Positions 19,858-27,573 of a DNA stretch of 64,000 nt are shown piece after piece. Under the pieces are notes generated by a model. The model was not told where the DNA came from. It did not search any database and saw only the letters and a program-made list of their open reading frames with translations. Every line of letters starts with the position of its first letter. Position 1 is the stretch's first letter. A program made the position numbers and the translations under genes. The stretch lies in contig JAJECP010000032.1 in NCBI GenBank assembly GCA_022821985.1, positions 62,001-126,000 of the forward strand, read 5' to 3'. This stretch comes from Acidimicrobiia bacterium (GTDB lineage: Bacteria > Actinomycetota > Acidimicrobiia > Acidimicrobiales > Poriferisodalaceae).

Positions 19858-21219
19858 TTACTCGTGCGCCATGTCGGCGAACAGCGTGTACTGCGGCATG
19901 AACGCCAAGCGTGCGGTGCCGGTGGGCCCGTTGCGGTGCTTCGCGACGATGATCTCCGCCATGCCTCGATCAGCGGTGTCCTCGTTGTAGATCTCATCGC
20001 GGTAGATGAACATGACGATGTCGGCGTCCTGCTCGATCGAACCCGATTCACGCAGGTCCGACAGCATGGGTCGCTTGTCGCTGCGCGACTCCAGGTTCCG
20101 GCTCAGCTGCGAGAGCGCCACGATCGGCGTCTCGAGCTCGCGGGCCAGGATTTTGAGGCCGCGTGAGATCTCCGCGATCTCCACCTGGCGGTTCTCGGCG
20201 TTCGCCCGCCCGCTCATGAGCTGCAGGTAGTCGACCACGATCAGACCCAGACCGCCCAGCCGGCTGCGCAGCCGCCGCGCCTTGGCACGAATCTCGGTGA
20301 CGGTCACGTTCGGGTTGTCGTCGATCCACATCGGCGCATCGCCCAATCGACCCACGCTGCGCGTGATGTGGTTCCACTCGTCGGCGCGCAGCTGGCCCGT
20401 TCGCACCCGCGTGGCATCGACCCGTGCGTCGGAGGCCAGCAGCCGGCCCGTCAGCTCGGCATGGTTCATCTCCAGCGAGAAGAGCAGCACCGGCTGCTGC
20501 AATTCCAAGGCCACGCTGGAGGCCATCGTCAGCGCCAGCGACGTCTTGCCCATTGCGGGCCGGGCACCCACGACGACCAGCGACGACGGCTGGATCCCCG
20601 CCAGGATGCGGTCGAGCGAGGAGAAGCCGGTCGCCAGGCCCGAGAACGCATCGCCCCGTTCGTACAGCTCCTCCAGCCGGTCCAGGCTCTCGTCCAGCAA
20701 GTCGTGCAGTGACTGGGTGGAGTCGACAATGCGGCGCTCGGCCACGCTGAACACCAACGACTCCGCCTGGTCGATGGCCGCAGCCGTGTCGTCGGGGCGA
20801 CTGTGCGCCAGCTCCGAGATCTCCGACGAGACGGCGATCAAGCGGCGCAGCAGCGCCGTGTCTTCCACGATGCGCGCATAGCGGTCGACGTGGGTGAGCG
20901 TGGGCGTGGCGGCTTCGAGCGCCAGCAGGCGATCGGCGCCCCCGGCCGCGGCGAGGTTGCCGCTGCGCTCGAGCTGATCGGCAACGGTCAGGCAGTCGAC
21001 GGGTTCGGAGGAGACGTAGAGCGACTCGATCGCCTCGAACACGAGGCCGTTCGCGGGCACATAGAAGTGATCAACAGCGAGACGCTCGACCGCGGCGCCG
21101 ATGGCATCGTTCGAGAGCAGCATCGCTCCGAGCACCGATTCCTCGGCGTCGATGTTCTGCGGCGGGACCCGACCGCCGACTCGGCGCGCAACATCGGTCG
21201 GCAACTCGGCGAGACTCAT
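19858..21219 (-). CDS. dnaB: Replicative DNA helicase DnaB
   Basis: The 5'-3' helicase that drives the replication fork. The 453-residue protein has the N-terminal helical domain (PPQNIDAEESVLGAML), the linker, and the RecA-like domain with Walker A GARPAMGKTSLALTMA, the DDNPNVTVTEIRAKARRL region, IVVDYLQLMSG and SQLSRNLESRSDKRP. Length is normal with no intein. The helicase loader candidate DciA is encoded at 48 kb. The 204-base upstream gap contains an inverted repeat and a DnaA-box-like site. Confidence 0.97.
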   Translation of the reverse strand: MSLAELPTDVARRVGGRVPPQNIDAEESVLGAMLLSNDAIGAAVERLAVDHFYVPANGLVFEAIESLYVSSEPVDCLTVADQLERSGNLAAAGGADRLLALEAATPTLTHVDRYARIVEDTALLRRLIAVSSEISELAHSRPDDTAAAIDQAESLVFSVAERRIVDSTQSLHDLLDESLDRLEELYERGDAFSGLATGFSSLDRILAGIQPSSLVVVGARPAMGKTSLALTMASSVALELQQPVLLFSLEMNHAELTGRLLASDARVDATRVRTGQLRADEWNHITRSVGRLGDAPMWIDDNPNVTVTEIRAKARRLRSRLGGLGLIVVDYLQLMSGRANAENRQVEIAEISRGLKILARELETPIVALSQLSRNLESRSDKRPMLSDLRESGSIEQDADIVMFIYRDEIYNEDTADRGMAEIIVAKHRNGPTGTARLAFMPQYTLFADMAHE

Positions 21220-21270
21220 CGCCCGCGATCCTGCCGTGCGGACCCTCTGGAACGCTTGGGCACATCACTG

Positions 21271-21326
21271 GGATTTCCGGTGGAAATCAGCCCGGCTGCG
21301 TGTGCACAAGCCGCCGTTTTTCCACA
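21271..21326. promoter_or_regulatory. Inverted repeat and DnaA-box-like site upstream of dnaB
   Basis: The gap between dnaB and rplI holds a perfect inverted repeat GATTTCC-GGT-GGAAATC at 21272-21288; 15 bases of it (21271-21285) recur exactly upstream of purA. At 21318-21326 is TTTTCCACA, which fits the DnaA box consensus TTWTNCACA. Both are candidate control sites for dnaB. Roles are inferred. Confidence 0.4.
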
Positions 21327-21423
21327 AGCACCACAGCGACGTATGGCCATGGCGCCATCGCACCAGGGGGGTGTGACACGAATATCGGCGACGCCGCAGT
21401 GGCGGCACCCGCGCGGCGCCTGA

Positions 21424-21873
21424 CTAGCTCAGCGCAACGACCTCGACGTTGAAGGTGAACGACACGTCGGGGTGCAGCGCTGCCGAGACCTCGTGCGTGC
21501 CGATGGTCCGGATCGGCGCCTCGATCGTCAGCTTGCGGCGGTCGACCTCGGCGCCCGTCCGGGCCGTCATCGCCGCCGCGATCTCCGCGGTCGTGACCGA
21601 TCCGTAGAGATGCGTCCCCGAGCCAGCCCGGGCAGCAATGGTCACACCGTCCGCGACCAGTTCCTTGGCGACACGCTCGGCCGTCTCGCGCTCACGCAGA
21701 TCACGCGCGGACCGCGCCCGGGCCATGGCCGCTGCCTGGCTGACGGTGCCGTCCGTCGCTCGCAAGGCCAGCCCGCGCGGTATCAGGTGGTTCCGGGCGA
21801 ACCCGTCGGCCACGTCGATCACCGATCCGGCAGTGCCGACACCGTCGACATCGCTGCGCAGCACGACCTTCAT
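21424..21873 (-). CDS. rplI: Large subunit ribosomal protein L9
   Basis: A 149-residue L9 with the usual MKVVLRSDVDGVGTAGSVIDVADGFARNHLIPRGLA N-domain signature, a central helix (ARSARDLRERETAERVAKELV) and the C-terminal rRNA-binding domain (LYGSVTTAEIAAAM). Its ATG overlaps the rpsR stop by four bases. It ends the rpsF-ssb-rpsR-rplI cluster. Confidence 0.96.
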   Translation of the reverse strand: MKVVLRSDVDGVGTAGSVIDVADGFARNHLIPRGLALRATDGTVSQAAAMARARSARDLRERETAERVAKELVADGVTIAARAGSGTHLYGSVTTAEIAAAMTARTGAEVDRRKLTIEAPIRTIGTHEVSAALHPDVSFTFNVEVVALS

Positions 21874-22316
21874 GCCTGCTCCCCCGCCACGGCAGCCGGT
21901 GCAGGGGCAACGACCTCGTCAAGATGCTCGTCGACCACGTCGTCGCGGTGTTCCCGCTCGTCGCCCGGCGGGCCATCTGCTCGATCAACAGGTGGGCGGC
22001 GGTCGTCGCCCGGTCGCTGGCCGCGTCGCTTGTCACCGCGCCGCTGCGTCATCGGCCGGCGCGCGTACTCGATCAAGGCCATCTCCCGGGCCGTCTTGAT
22101 CGCTCGTGCTACCTCGCGCTGCTGCTGGCGGTTGTTCCCCGAGACGCGCTGAGCCCGGATCTTGGCTCGCTCGGAGACAAACGACCTGAGCAGTTCGACG
22201 TCCTTGTAGTCGACGTAGGACACCCCAGCTGTGGTGAGCGGGCTGACCTTGCGCCGCCGCGGGCGGCTCCGAAGATCCTTCGCACGGGCCCGACCGGTTC
22301 GCTTGCGTGGTGGCAT
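21870..22316 (-). CDS. rpsR: Small subunit ribosomal protein S18 with long C-terminal tail
   Basis: The first 85 or so residues are ordinary S18 (VSYVDYKDVELLRSFVSERAKIRAQRVSG, then the RNA-binding end AIKTAREMALIEYARR). Most S18 proteins stop there at 75-90 residues, but this one continues to 148 with a charged tail, first arginine-rich (RRGDKRRGQRPGDDRR) then acidic (DDVVDEHLDEVV) and ending alanine-rich. The frame overlaps the rplI start by four bases, so the tail is not an artefact of a missed stop unless there is a sequencing shift. Location beside ssb and rpsF is canonical. Confidence 0.93.
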   Translation of the reverse strand: MPPRKRTGRARAKDLRSRPRRRKVSPLTTAGVSYVDYKDVELLRSFVSERAKIRAQRVSGNNRQQQREVARAIKTAREMALIEYARRPMTQRRGDKRRGQRPGDDRRPPVDRADGPPGDEREHRDDVVDEHLDEVVAPAPAAVAGEQA

Positions 22317-22780
22317 TAGAACGGTTCCTCCTCAGGTGACTGTTGTGGTGCGCTGTCGCCGGATTCCCAGGTGCCGCCGCCGCGGCGCTCGCGGGATCCG
22401 CCCCCGTCGCCAGCCGGGCCTCGCGGGATCCGGGTGATCTCGGCAGTCGCCCAGCGCAGTGATGGCGCAATCTCGTCAGCAACGATCTCCACAACGCTGC
22501 GCTGGTCGCCGTCTGGTGTCTCCCAGCTGCGCTGCTCGAGCCGCCCGGTGACGACCACGCGGTTGCCCTTGGCCAGCGACTCGCTGACGTTCTCGGCCAG
22601 TTCGGCCCAGCAGACGACGTTGAAGAAGCTGACTTGCTCCTCCCAATCGTTCGTCTGGCGGTTCATCCACCGCCGGTTCACGGCTACGCCGAGCACTGCC
22701 CGGGCGCGGCCGGTCTGGGTGAATCGAAGTTCAGGATCGCGGGTGAGATTGCCCACCACGGTGATGGTGTTGTCAGCCAT
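22316..22780 (-). CDS. ssb: Single-stranded DNA-binding protein
   Basis: Binds ssDNA as a tetramer during replication and repair. The 154-residue protein has the OB-fold (NTITVVGNLTRDPELRFTQTGRARAVLGVAVNRRW, FFNVVCWAELAENVSESLAKGNRVVVTGRLEQRSW), a glycine/arginine-rich linker and an acidic tip ending EEEPF, which fits the protein-docking peptide of SSBs. Its stop touches the rpsR start. It lies between the S6 and S18 genes as in most bacteria. Confidence 0.96.
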   Translation of the reverse strand: MADNTITVVGNLTRDPELRFTQTGRARAVLGVAVNRRWMNRQTNDWEEQVSFFNVVCWAELAENVSESLAKGNRVVVTGRLEQRSWETPDGDQRSVVEIVADEIAPSLRWATAEITRIPRGPAGDGGGSRERRGGGTWESGDSAPQQSPEEEPF

Positions 22781-22791
22781 GACGCCTCCGC

Positions 22792-23127
22792 TTAGTGGCT
22801 GTTGGTCGACCCCTCGTCGAGCAATCCGCGCCGTTGCGCTTCGTCGTCGGGAAGTCGGATGAGCTTGTGGCGGACGACGTCGTCCGCGATCCGCAGGTAC
22901 CGCTCAACTGGGTCCATCGCTCCGGGCTCAGCCCGCAGCTCGATCACCGAGTAGTAGCCGCGTGTCTTGTGGTTGATCTCGTACGCAAAGTCGCGCAGAC
23001 CCCAGAAATCGAACGAGGCCACCTCGCCGATCTCTGAAATGCGGCCTTGGACTTCATCCATGGCCTTGCGGGCTTCAGCGTTCTCCAGGTCACCATCGCA
23101 GATGACCATCAGCTCGTACGCGCGCAA
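22792..23127 (-). CDS. rpsF: Small subunit ribosomal protein S6
   Basis: A 111-residue S6 (RAYELMVICDGDLENAEARKAMDEV, FWGLRDFAYEINHKTRGYYSVIELRAE, RLPDDEAQRR). I chose the TTG at 23127 because AGGAGG lies ten bases before it and because S6 proteins begin with RAYELM; the frame remains open upstream to an ATG at 23235, which would add 36 low-complexity residues not typical of S6. It is the first gene of the rpsF-ssb-rpsR-rplI cluster. Confidence 0.93.
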   Translation of the reverse strand: MRAYELMVICDGDLENAEARKAMDEVQGRISEIGEVASFDFWGLRDFAYEINHKTRGYYSVIELRAEPGAMDPVERYLRIADDVVRHKLIRLPDDEAQRRGLLDEGSTNSH

Positions 23128-23344
23128 TTGGGGGCGACCTCCTGTGGACCCGCCGGAGCGGGGCCCCTTGCGGGGCAGGGATATGTTCTTGCACCCACCC
23201 TGCGAACCCGGCCCCAATGAGCAGGCTCGCTGCAAGCGTCGCTGACGCCTGTGGCTGGACGAGCACGCAAATGCCCGTGGTGCGCTCGCAACGCTAGGCG
23301 CGGCACTCGCCGATCACACCCTGAATTACTGGCGCGTCGGCTCT

Positions 23345-23460
23345 GAGAGCGTGCGCGGATTGGCGCACCTTCTCGTCGTACTGCCATCATTTCCCGCTCT
23401 TGTTCCCAGTTTCGATTGGATTCGGGCTCACGGGCCGCTCGGGCCCCGGGGCTCAGCCTT
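23345..23460 (+). repeat. Dispersed intergenic repeat, copy R2 (near full length)
   Basis: This copy has the long form: GAGCGTGCGCGGATTGG..., GCACCTTCTCGTCGT, CTGCCAT, TTCCCGCTCTTGTTC, then CTCACGGGCCGCTCGGGCC and GGCTCAGCCT. The reverse complements of 60165-60300 and 61703-61814 carry the same blocks in the same order. It ends at the stop codon of the PBP-like gene. Confidence 0.65.
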
Positions 23461-25121
23461 TAGGGCGGATGCTGCAAGGGATCCAGCACCGCCGCGAACA
23501 GCTCACCGGTCGCCGGTGCAAGGTCGATCCCGGCTTTGGGGAGCCTCGAAGTGAGCCGCACCGCGGCGCTGTAGTGCGTGGTCCATCCAGCGAACCATGC
23601 GTCGCCCGTGCCTGTCGAAACCGCGGCTCGGCCGAGCGCCGGTACACCGGACGGCAGCGTGAGCGAGTCCATGCCGGCACGCAGCTCGGTGATCGACGTC
23701 GCTGCGGGAACCAGGGTGCGTTCCATCAGCCATCGATCCGTGTCGCGGTCGGGCAGCGACCGACTCGGCGGGATGTCGCTCGTTTCGAGCACGATCCGCG
23801 AGGTGCGCCTTTCCCCGCCGGTGGCAATAACGCTGAACGCCGCCGCAACCTGCGACACGTCGCCGGCGAGCGGGACGGTGCCGGCGGAGATCCCGTCGTC
23901 GACGTCATCGCCGATCCACGCCCCCAGGGCGTCTGCCGCCGGGCCGAGCAGATCGCCGAGCGGCCGCGGTCGCAACCCGGCTTCGATGTCCACATTGCCT
24001 GCCGTCGGGGCGCTGGCGGCGCTCACGAGCACCCGCACATCGCCGCTGCGGTCCAGCACCGCGACTTCGGCGCCGGCCGCAGAGCTGGCCGTGCTGTCGA
24101 GCTGGGCACGAACGGCTTGTACCGCGGCTCGCTGGGCGGGCACGTCGACGCTCGTCGTGACGTGCAGCCCGCCGGTCACCACTCGATGAATGCCGTACCG
24201 CTCGACGAGCTGGACATACGCCTGCCCTACTGCCGCCGTCAGGCCAGCGTCAGCGATGAGCATCCGGACGAACCCACCCGCCGCAGCGTCGAGGGCGCCG
24301 TGGTCTGGGGTGCCATGGTCAGGGGCGCCCGGTCCGGCGGCGCCCACGCCGAGAGCGGCCGCTGGACGGACGCCGGCAGGGACCGGCTGGGATCGCCCCG
24401 TTGCCAATTCGTCGGAGGTGAGCATGCCGTGCTCGTACATGGTCACCAGCACCCGGTCGCGATCTTGCCGGGCCGACCGGTACCGGTCCTCGGCAGGACC
24501 CGACACTGCATCGACGCCCCAGGGAGCGTCGACGAGCGACGCGATGTAGGCCGCCTGGGTCACGGTGAGGTCCGAGGCGGGGACGCCGTACCAAGCGTTG
24601 GCCGCGGCATGGACTCCGTAGGCACCACGACCCAGGTACACGATGTTGGCGAAGCGCTCGAGAATCTCCGGCCGGCTGAGCTGGCGACCCAGCCTCAGCT
24701 CTGCCAGCAGCAGGCGGGCCTCGCTCGCAGCGTCGTCGTGAGGATCGTGGACGGTCTCGAGATACCTGCGCATGATCCCGTCGCGCGCCAGATCCGGTTC
24801 CCCCCAGAGTCGCCGCAGCGCAGCGGCGTATGTCCCGGCATCGACGCCGTCACGCTCCAGGAAGCTCGGGTCCAGCACCGCAACCAGGGCATCGACGAGC
24901 GCAGGTGCCATGTCCTCGAGGCCCAGCGATGCGTGCGGGACGCTGGGGCCGATCTCGGCAATCGGTGTCCCGTAGCGGTCATAGAGCACGCTCGGCGCCA
25001 CCGTCGCGTGCTGCGGTGGCGAAGGGAGATTGTCCAGCAGCCGGCTTCCGGTGCCTGCTGCAATCGCCAACGCCAGCACAAGCCACAGGAGCCATCGAGC
25101 CCAGCGCTGGCGAGCGGGCAT
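23460..25121 (-). CDS. Class A penicillin-binding-protein-like protein with degenerate active sites
   Basis: From the ATG at 25121 (553 residues) the protein has an N-terminal membrane anchor (WARWLLWLVLALAIAAGTG), a glycosyltransferase-51-like region and a transpeptidase-like region. The GT51 fold is clear from PEILERFANIVYLGRGAYGVHAAA. The catalytic EDxxF motif reads LDPSF, however, and the GGSTITQQ motif is missing. In the transpeptidase part the KTGT motif reads STGTGDAWFAGWT, and no SxxK serine/lysine pair is seen at the expected place. It looks like a membrane-bound pseudoenzyme. An in-frame extension to 25253 overlaps the divergent CCA transferase gene and is probably not translated. 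Confidence 0.8.
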   Translation of the reverse strand: MPARQRWARWLLWLVLALAIAAGTGSRLLDNLPSPPQHATVAPSVLYDRYGTPIAEIGPSVPHASLGLEDMAPALVDALVAVLDPSFLERDGVDAGTYAAALRRLWGEPDLARDGIMRRYLETVHDPHDDAASEARLLLAELRLGRQLSRPEILERFANIVYLGRGAYGVHAAANAWYGVPASDLTVTQAAYIASLVDAPWGVDAVSGPAEDRYRSARQDRDRVLVTMYEHGMLTSDELATGRSQPVPAGVRPAAALGVGAAGPGAPDHGTPDHGALDAAAGGFVRMLIADAGLTAAVGQAYVQLVERYGIHRVVTGGLHVTTSVDVPAQRAAVQAVRAQLDSTASSAAGAEVAVLDRSGDVRVLVSAASAPTAGNVDIEAGLRPRPLGDLLGPAADALGAWIGDDVDDGISAGTVPLAGDVSQVAAAFSVIATGGERRTSRIVLETSDIPPSRSLPDRDTDRWLMERTLVPAATSITELRAGMDSLTLPSGVPALGRAAVSTGTGDAWFAGWTTHYSAAVRLTSRLPKAGIDLAPATGELFAAVLDPLQHPP

Positions 25122-25173
25122 CCGGCGCAGAGTACCGCGAATTCGCTGACTGCTTGGGAGCGGGACTCGGCGG

Positions 25174-26535
25174 TTGCAACCGATTTGTACCCTCGACGCA
25201 GTGACATCGAACCCGGCGGGATCGACTTCGGCCCGTGGGCTCGAGCCGGGCACACACGTGCTGAGCGACGATGACCGGCGAGAGCTCCTGGAGCGAATCG
25301 AACCGCTGGCGGCAGCGTTCGCCGACGCGGGATACCGGTTCTTCCTCGTCGGAGGGCTTGTCCGCGATGCGCTGCTCGGTCACGGCCTGACCGGCGACAT
25401 CGACATCACGACGGACGCCATCCCGGATCGGATTGCGGAGCTCGCAGCGGGCTGGGCAGACACCGTCTGGGACCAAGGGAAGCGCTTCGGCACCATCGGC
25501 GCTCGGCGCGGCAGCACGACCGTAGAGATCACCACCCATCGGGCCGAGTCCTACGACAGCGGCTCACGCAAGCCGCACGTGCGCTTCTCCGACGATGTCG
25601 CCACGGATCTGAGCCGGCGCGACTTCACCGTCAACGCCATGGCGATCGAACTCCCGGGCTGGGCGCTGCTCGACCCGTTCGACGGCTTGACGGATCTAGC
25701 GGCCGGAGTACTGCGCACGCCATCGCCGCCAGAGGGCTTGTTCGCCGACGACCCGCTGCGAATGCTGCGAGCGGCCCGGTTCAGTGCGCAGCTCTCGCTC
25801 ATCGCTACGTCCGAACTCGTCGCGGCAGTGCGCAGCTCGCGCCCGCGGCTGGCCATCGTGTCGCGCGAACGCATCGAGGCTGAGCTCACGAAGCTGCTCG
25901 AACTGCCTCAGCCCTCTGCCGGTGTCCGCTTCTTGTACGACACGGGTCTGCTGGGAGATCTTCTGCCGCCATGGCGGCATGCCGACGCCGCGGTGCCGGC
26001 TGCCGCGCTGGACGACGTTGCTGATCTCAGCGATCCGGTTGCTGTGCGCTGGGCCATCCTGCTCGGACCCGTGTGCGACGAAGCAGCCGCGACCCGATGC
26101 CTGTCTGCGCTGCGCTGCGACAACGCGACCCGCAGGAAAGCTGCAGCGATCCTCCGCGCAGCCCGAGCACTCGAGGCCGCAGCCGAGGCCGCAACCGCAT
26201 TGGGCGACGACGCAGCTTGGCGAATGACCGCACGGCAACTGATCGCTGATCACGAGCCGGAGCTGGACGCTGCCGCCGCCAGCCTGGCTGCTTGGGGTCG
26301 GGCCGTCCACGAGCCATTCGCCTCATTGCTGGCCGAGGTTCGAGCAGACGAAGGTGCCAGTCTCCGACATCTGCCGATCGACGGTCGACGCGTCATGGAA
26401 GTGCTCGGAATCTCAGGTCCGGCAGTCGGCGAAGCTCTGGAATGGCTGCGCATCCAGCAGATCGAACGCGGCCCACTGGACGCCGACGAGGCCTGCCGAC
26501 TGCTCACAGCCCGGAACCAGGGCCGGGAGCACTAG
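25174..26535 (+). CDS. CCA tRNA nucleotidyltransferase
   Basis: Adds or repairs the 3' CCA of tRNAs. The 453-residue protein has the nucleotidyltransferase head motif FLVGGLVRDALLG, the metal-binding DIDITTDA, the RRDFTVNAMA motif and DPLRMLRAARF, followed by a helical RNA-binding region. At least two tRNAs in this window lack an encoded CCA, consistent with need for the enzyme. The frame opens with a TTG at 25174; a GTG at 25201 is an equally possible start. Confidence 0.9.
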   Translation: MQPICTLDAVTSNPAGSTSARGLEPGTHVLSDDDRRELLERIEPLAAAFADAGYRFFLVGGLVRDALLGHGLTGDIDITTDAIPDRIAELAAGWADTVWDQGKRFGTIGARRGSTTVEITTHRAESYDSGSRKPHVRFSDDVATDLSRRDFTVNAMAIELPGWALLDPFDGLTDLAAGVLRTPSPPEGLFADDPLRMLRAARFSAQLSLIATSELVAAVRSSRPRLAIVSRERIEAELTKLLELPQPSAGVRFLYDTGLLGDLLPPWRHADAAVPAAALDDVADLSDPVAVRWAILLGPVCDEAAATRCLSALRCDNATRRKAAAILRAARALEAAAEAATALGDDAAWRMTARQLIADHEPELDAAAASLAAWGRAVHEPFASLLAEVRADEGASLRHLPIDGRRVMEVLGISGPAVGEALEWLRIQQIERGPLDADEACRLLTARNQGREH

Positions 26536-26566
26536 GGGCCGGGGACATTTGAGCCCGCGCACTAGC

Positions 26567-26971
26567 GTGAGCCGCGTGGCGCTCCAGCCTCGCATCGCAC
26601 CCGAGCCCGCCCCGGCTGTTCCCGGATCGGTTGACTACCGGCTCAGGCGGCGACGCCTGCTCGCAGATGTGGAAGCGGGCCTGGTGTCGCGTGCCGAGGC
26701 ATGCGATGCCCACCCCGACCTGCTGCGAGCCGCTCGCAACGCTGCCCCGCCGCTAGGCCGTCGCTGCCCGCTGTGCCCCGACGGCGACTTGCGGATTGTC
26801 GGCTACGTCTTCGGCCCGCGCATGGGCAGCGGGGGCAAGTGCGTGCTCTCGGACGCAGAACTCCAGCGTGTCGCCCAGCGCAACGGCAACTTCATGGCCT
26901 ACGAGCTCGAGGTGTGCCCGGAGTGCGGCTGGAATCACCTCATCCGGAAGTACCCGCTCGGCGCCGGCTGA
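26567..26971 (+). CDS. DUF5318 family zinc-ribbon-like protein
   Basis: A 134-residue protein with the actinobacterial DUF5318 pattern: VDYRLRRRRLLADVEAGLVSRAEACDAHPDLLRAA, then CPLC, a GYVFGPRMGSGG segment and CPECGWNHLIRKYPLG. The two CxxC pairs suggest a zinc ribbon. Starts at the GTG at 26567 or nine bases later at another GTG. Function is not known; in mycobacteria members lie near cell-wall genes. It is 31 bases after the CCA transferase gene and upstream of carD. Confidence 0.85.
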   Translation: MSRVALQPRIAPEPAPAVPGSVDYRLRRRRLLADVEAGLVSRAEACDAHPDLLRAARNAAPPLGRRCPLCPDGDLRIVGYVFGPRMGSGGKCVLSDAELQRVAQRNGNFMAYELEVCPECGWNHLIRKYPLGAG

Positions 26972-27067
26972 TCTGGCGCGCGGCTGCGGCTGCGACGGCC
27001 CGGTGGCAGCAGTGAGAGTTTCTGGCATCCTCCGATGAGTCCTGATCGATGAATTCAGTAGGTGACG

Positions 27068-27550
27068 ATGAAGTTTGAGCTTGGCGACCGCGTGATCTAC
27101 CCCCACCACGGTGCGGCGGAGATCATGGCCCGGGAGCAGCGAAACGAATTCGGCGAGGCCCGCGAGTACCTCGTGCTCAAGACCGCACACGGCGACCTGA
27201 CGGTGAAGGTGCCCGCCGACATGGTCGACGAGGTCGGCATGCGGCCGCCGATCGACACCGATGACGTCGAGGATCTCTTCGAGCTGCTCGCAAAGAAGGA
27301 CGTCCGCGAGCCGGCCAACTGGAGCCGGCGCTTCAAGAATCACCAAGAGAAGCTGAAGTCCGGCGATATCTACCAAGTCGCCGAAGTAGTCCGGAACCTC
27401 GCACTGCGCGAGAACGCCAAGGGTCTCTCGGCCGGCGAGAAGTCCATGCTGGAGAAGTCCCGCCAGATTCTCGTGTCGGAACTGTCCATCAGCATGGACG
27501 TCACCGAGGACGAGGCCCGCCAGCAAGTGGAATTGCGGCTCGCCGGCTGA
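27068..27550 (+). CDS. carD: CarD-family transcription regulator
   Basis: CarD binds the RNA polymerase beta subunit and stabilises open complexes at promoters, including rRNA promoters. The 160-residue protein has the N-terminal RNA polymerase-interacting domain (FELGDRVIYPHHGAAEI, EYLVLKTAHGDLTVKVPADM) and the helical DNA-binding domain (PANWSRRFKNHQEKLKSGDIYQVAEVVRNL, KGLSAGEKSMLEKSRQILVSELS). I chose the ATG at 27068; a GTG two codons earlier is also in frame. It is followed by murJ after 23 bases. Confidence 0.95.
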   Translation: MKFELGDRVIYPHHGAAEIMAREQRNEFGEAREYLVLKTAHGDLTVKVPADMVDEVGMRPPIDTDDVEDLFELLAKKDVREPANWSRRFKNHQEKLKSGDIYQVAEVVRNLALRENAKGLSAGEKSMLEKSRQILVSELSISMDVTEDEARQQVELRLAG

Positions 27551-27573
27551 GCGGGCAGCGATCGGGCGCCACC

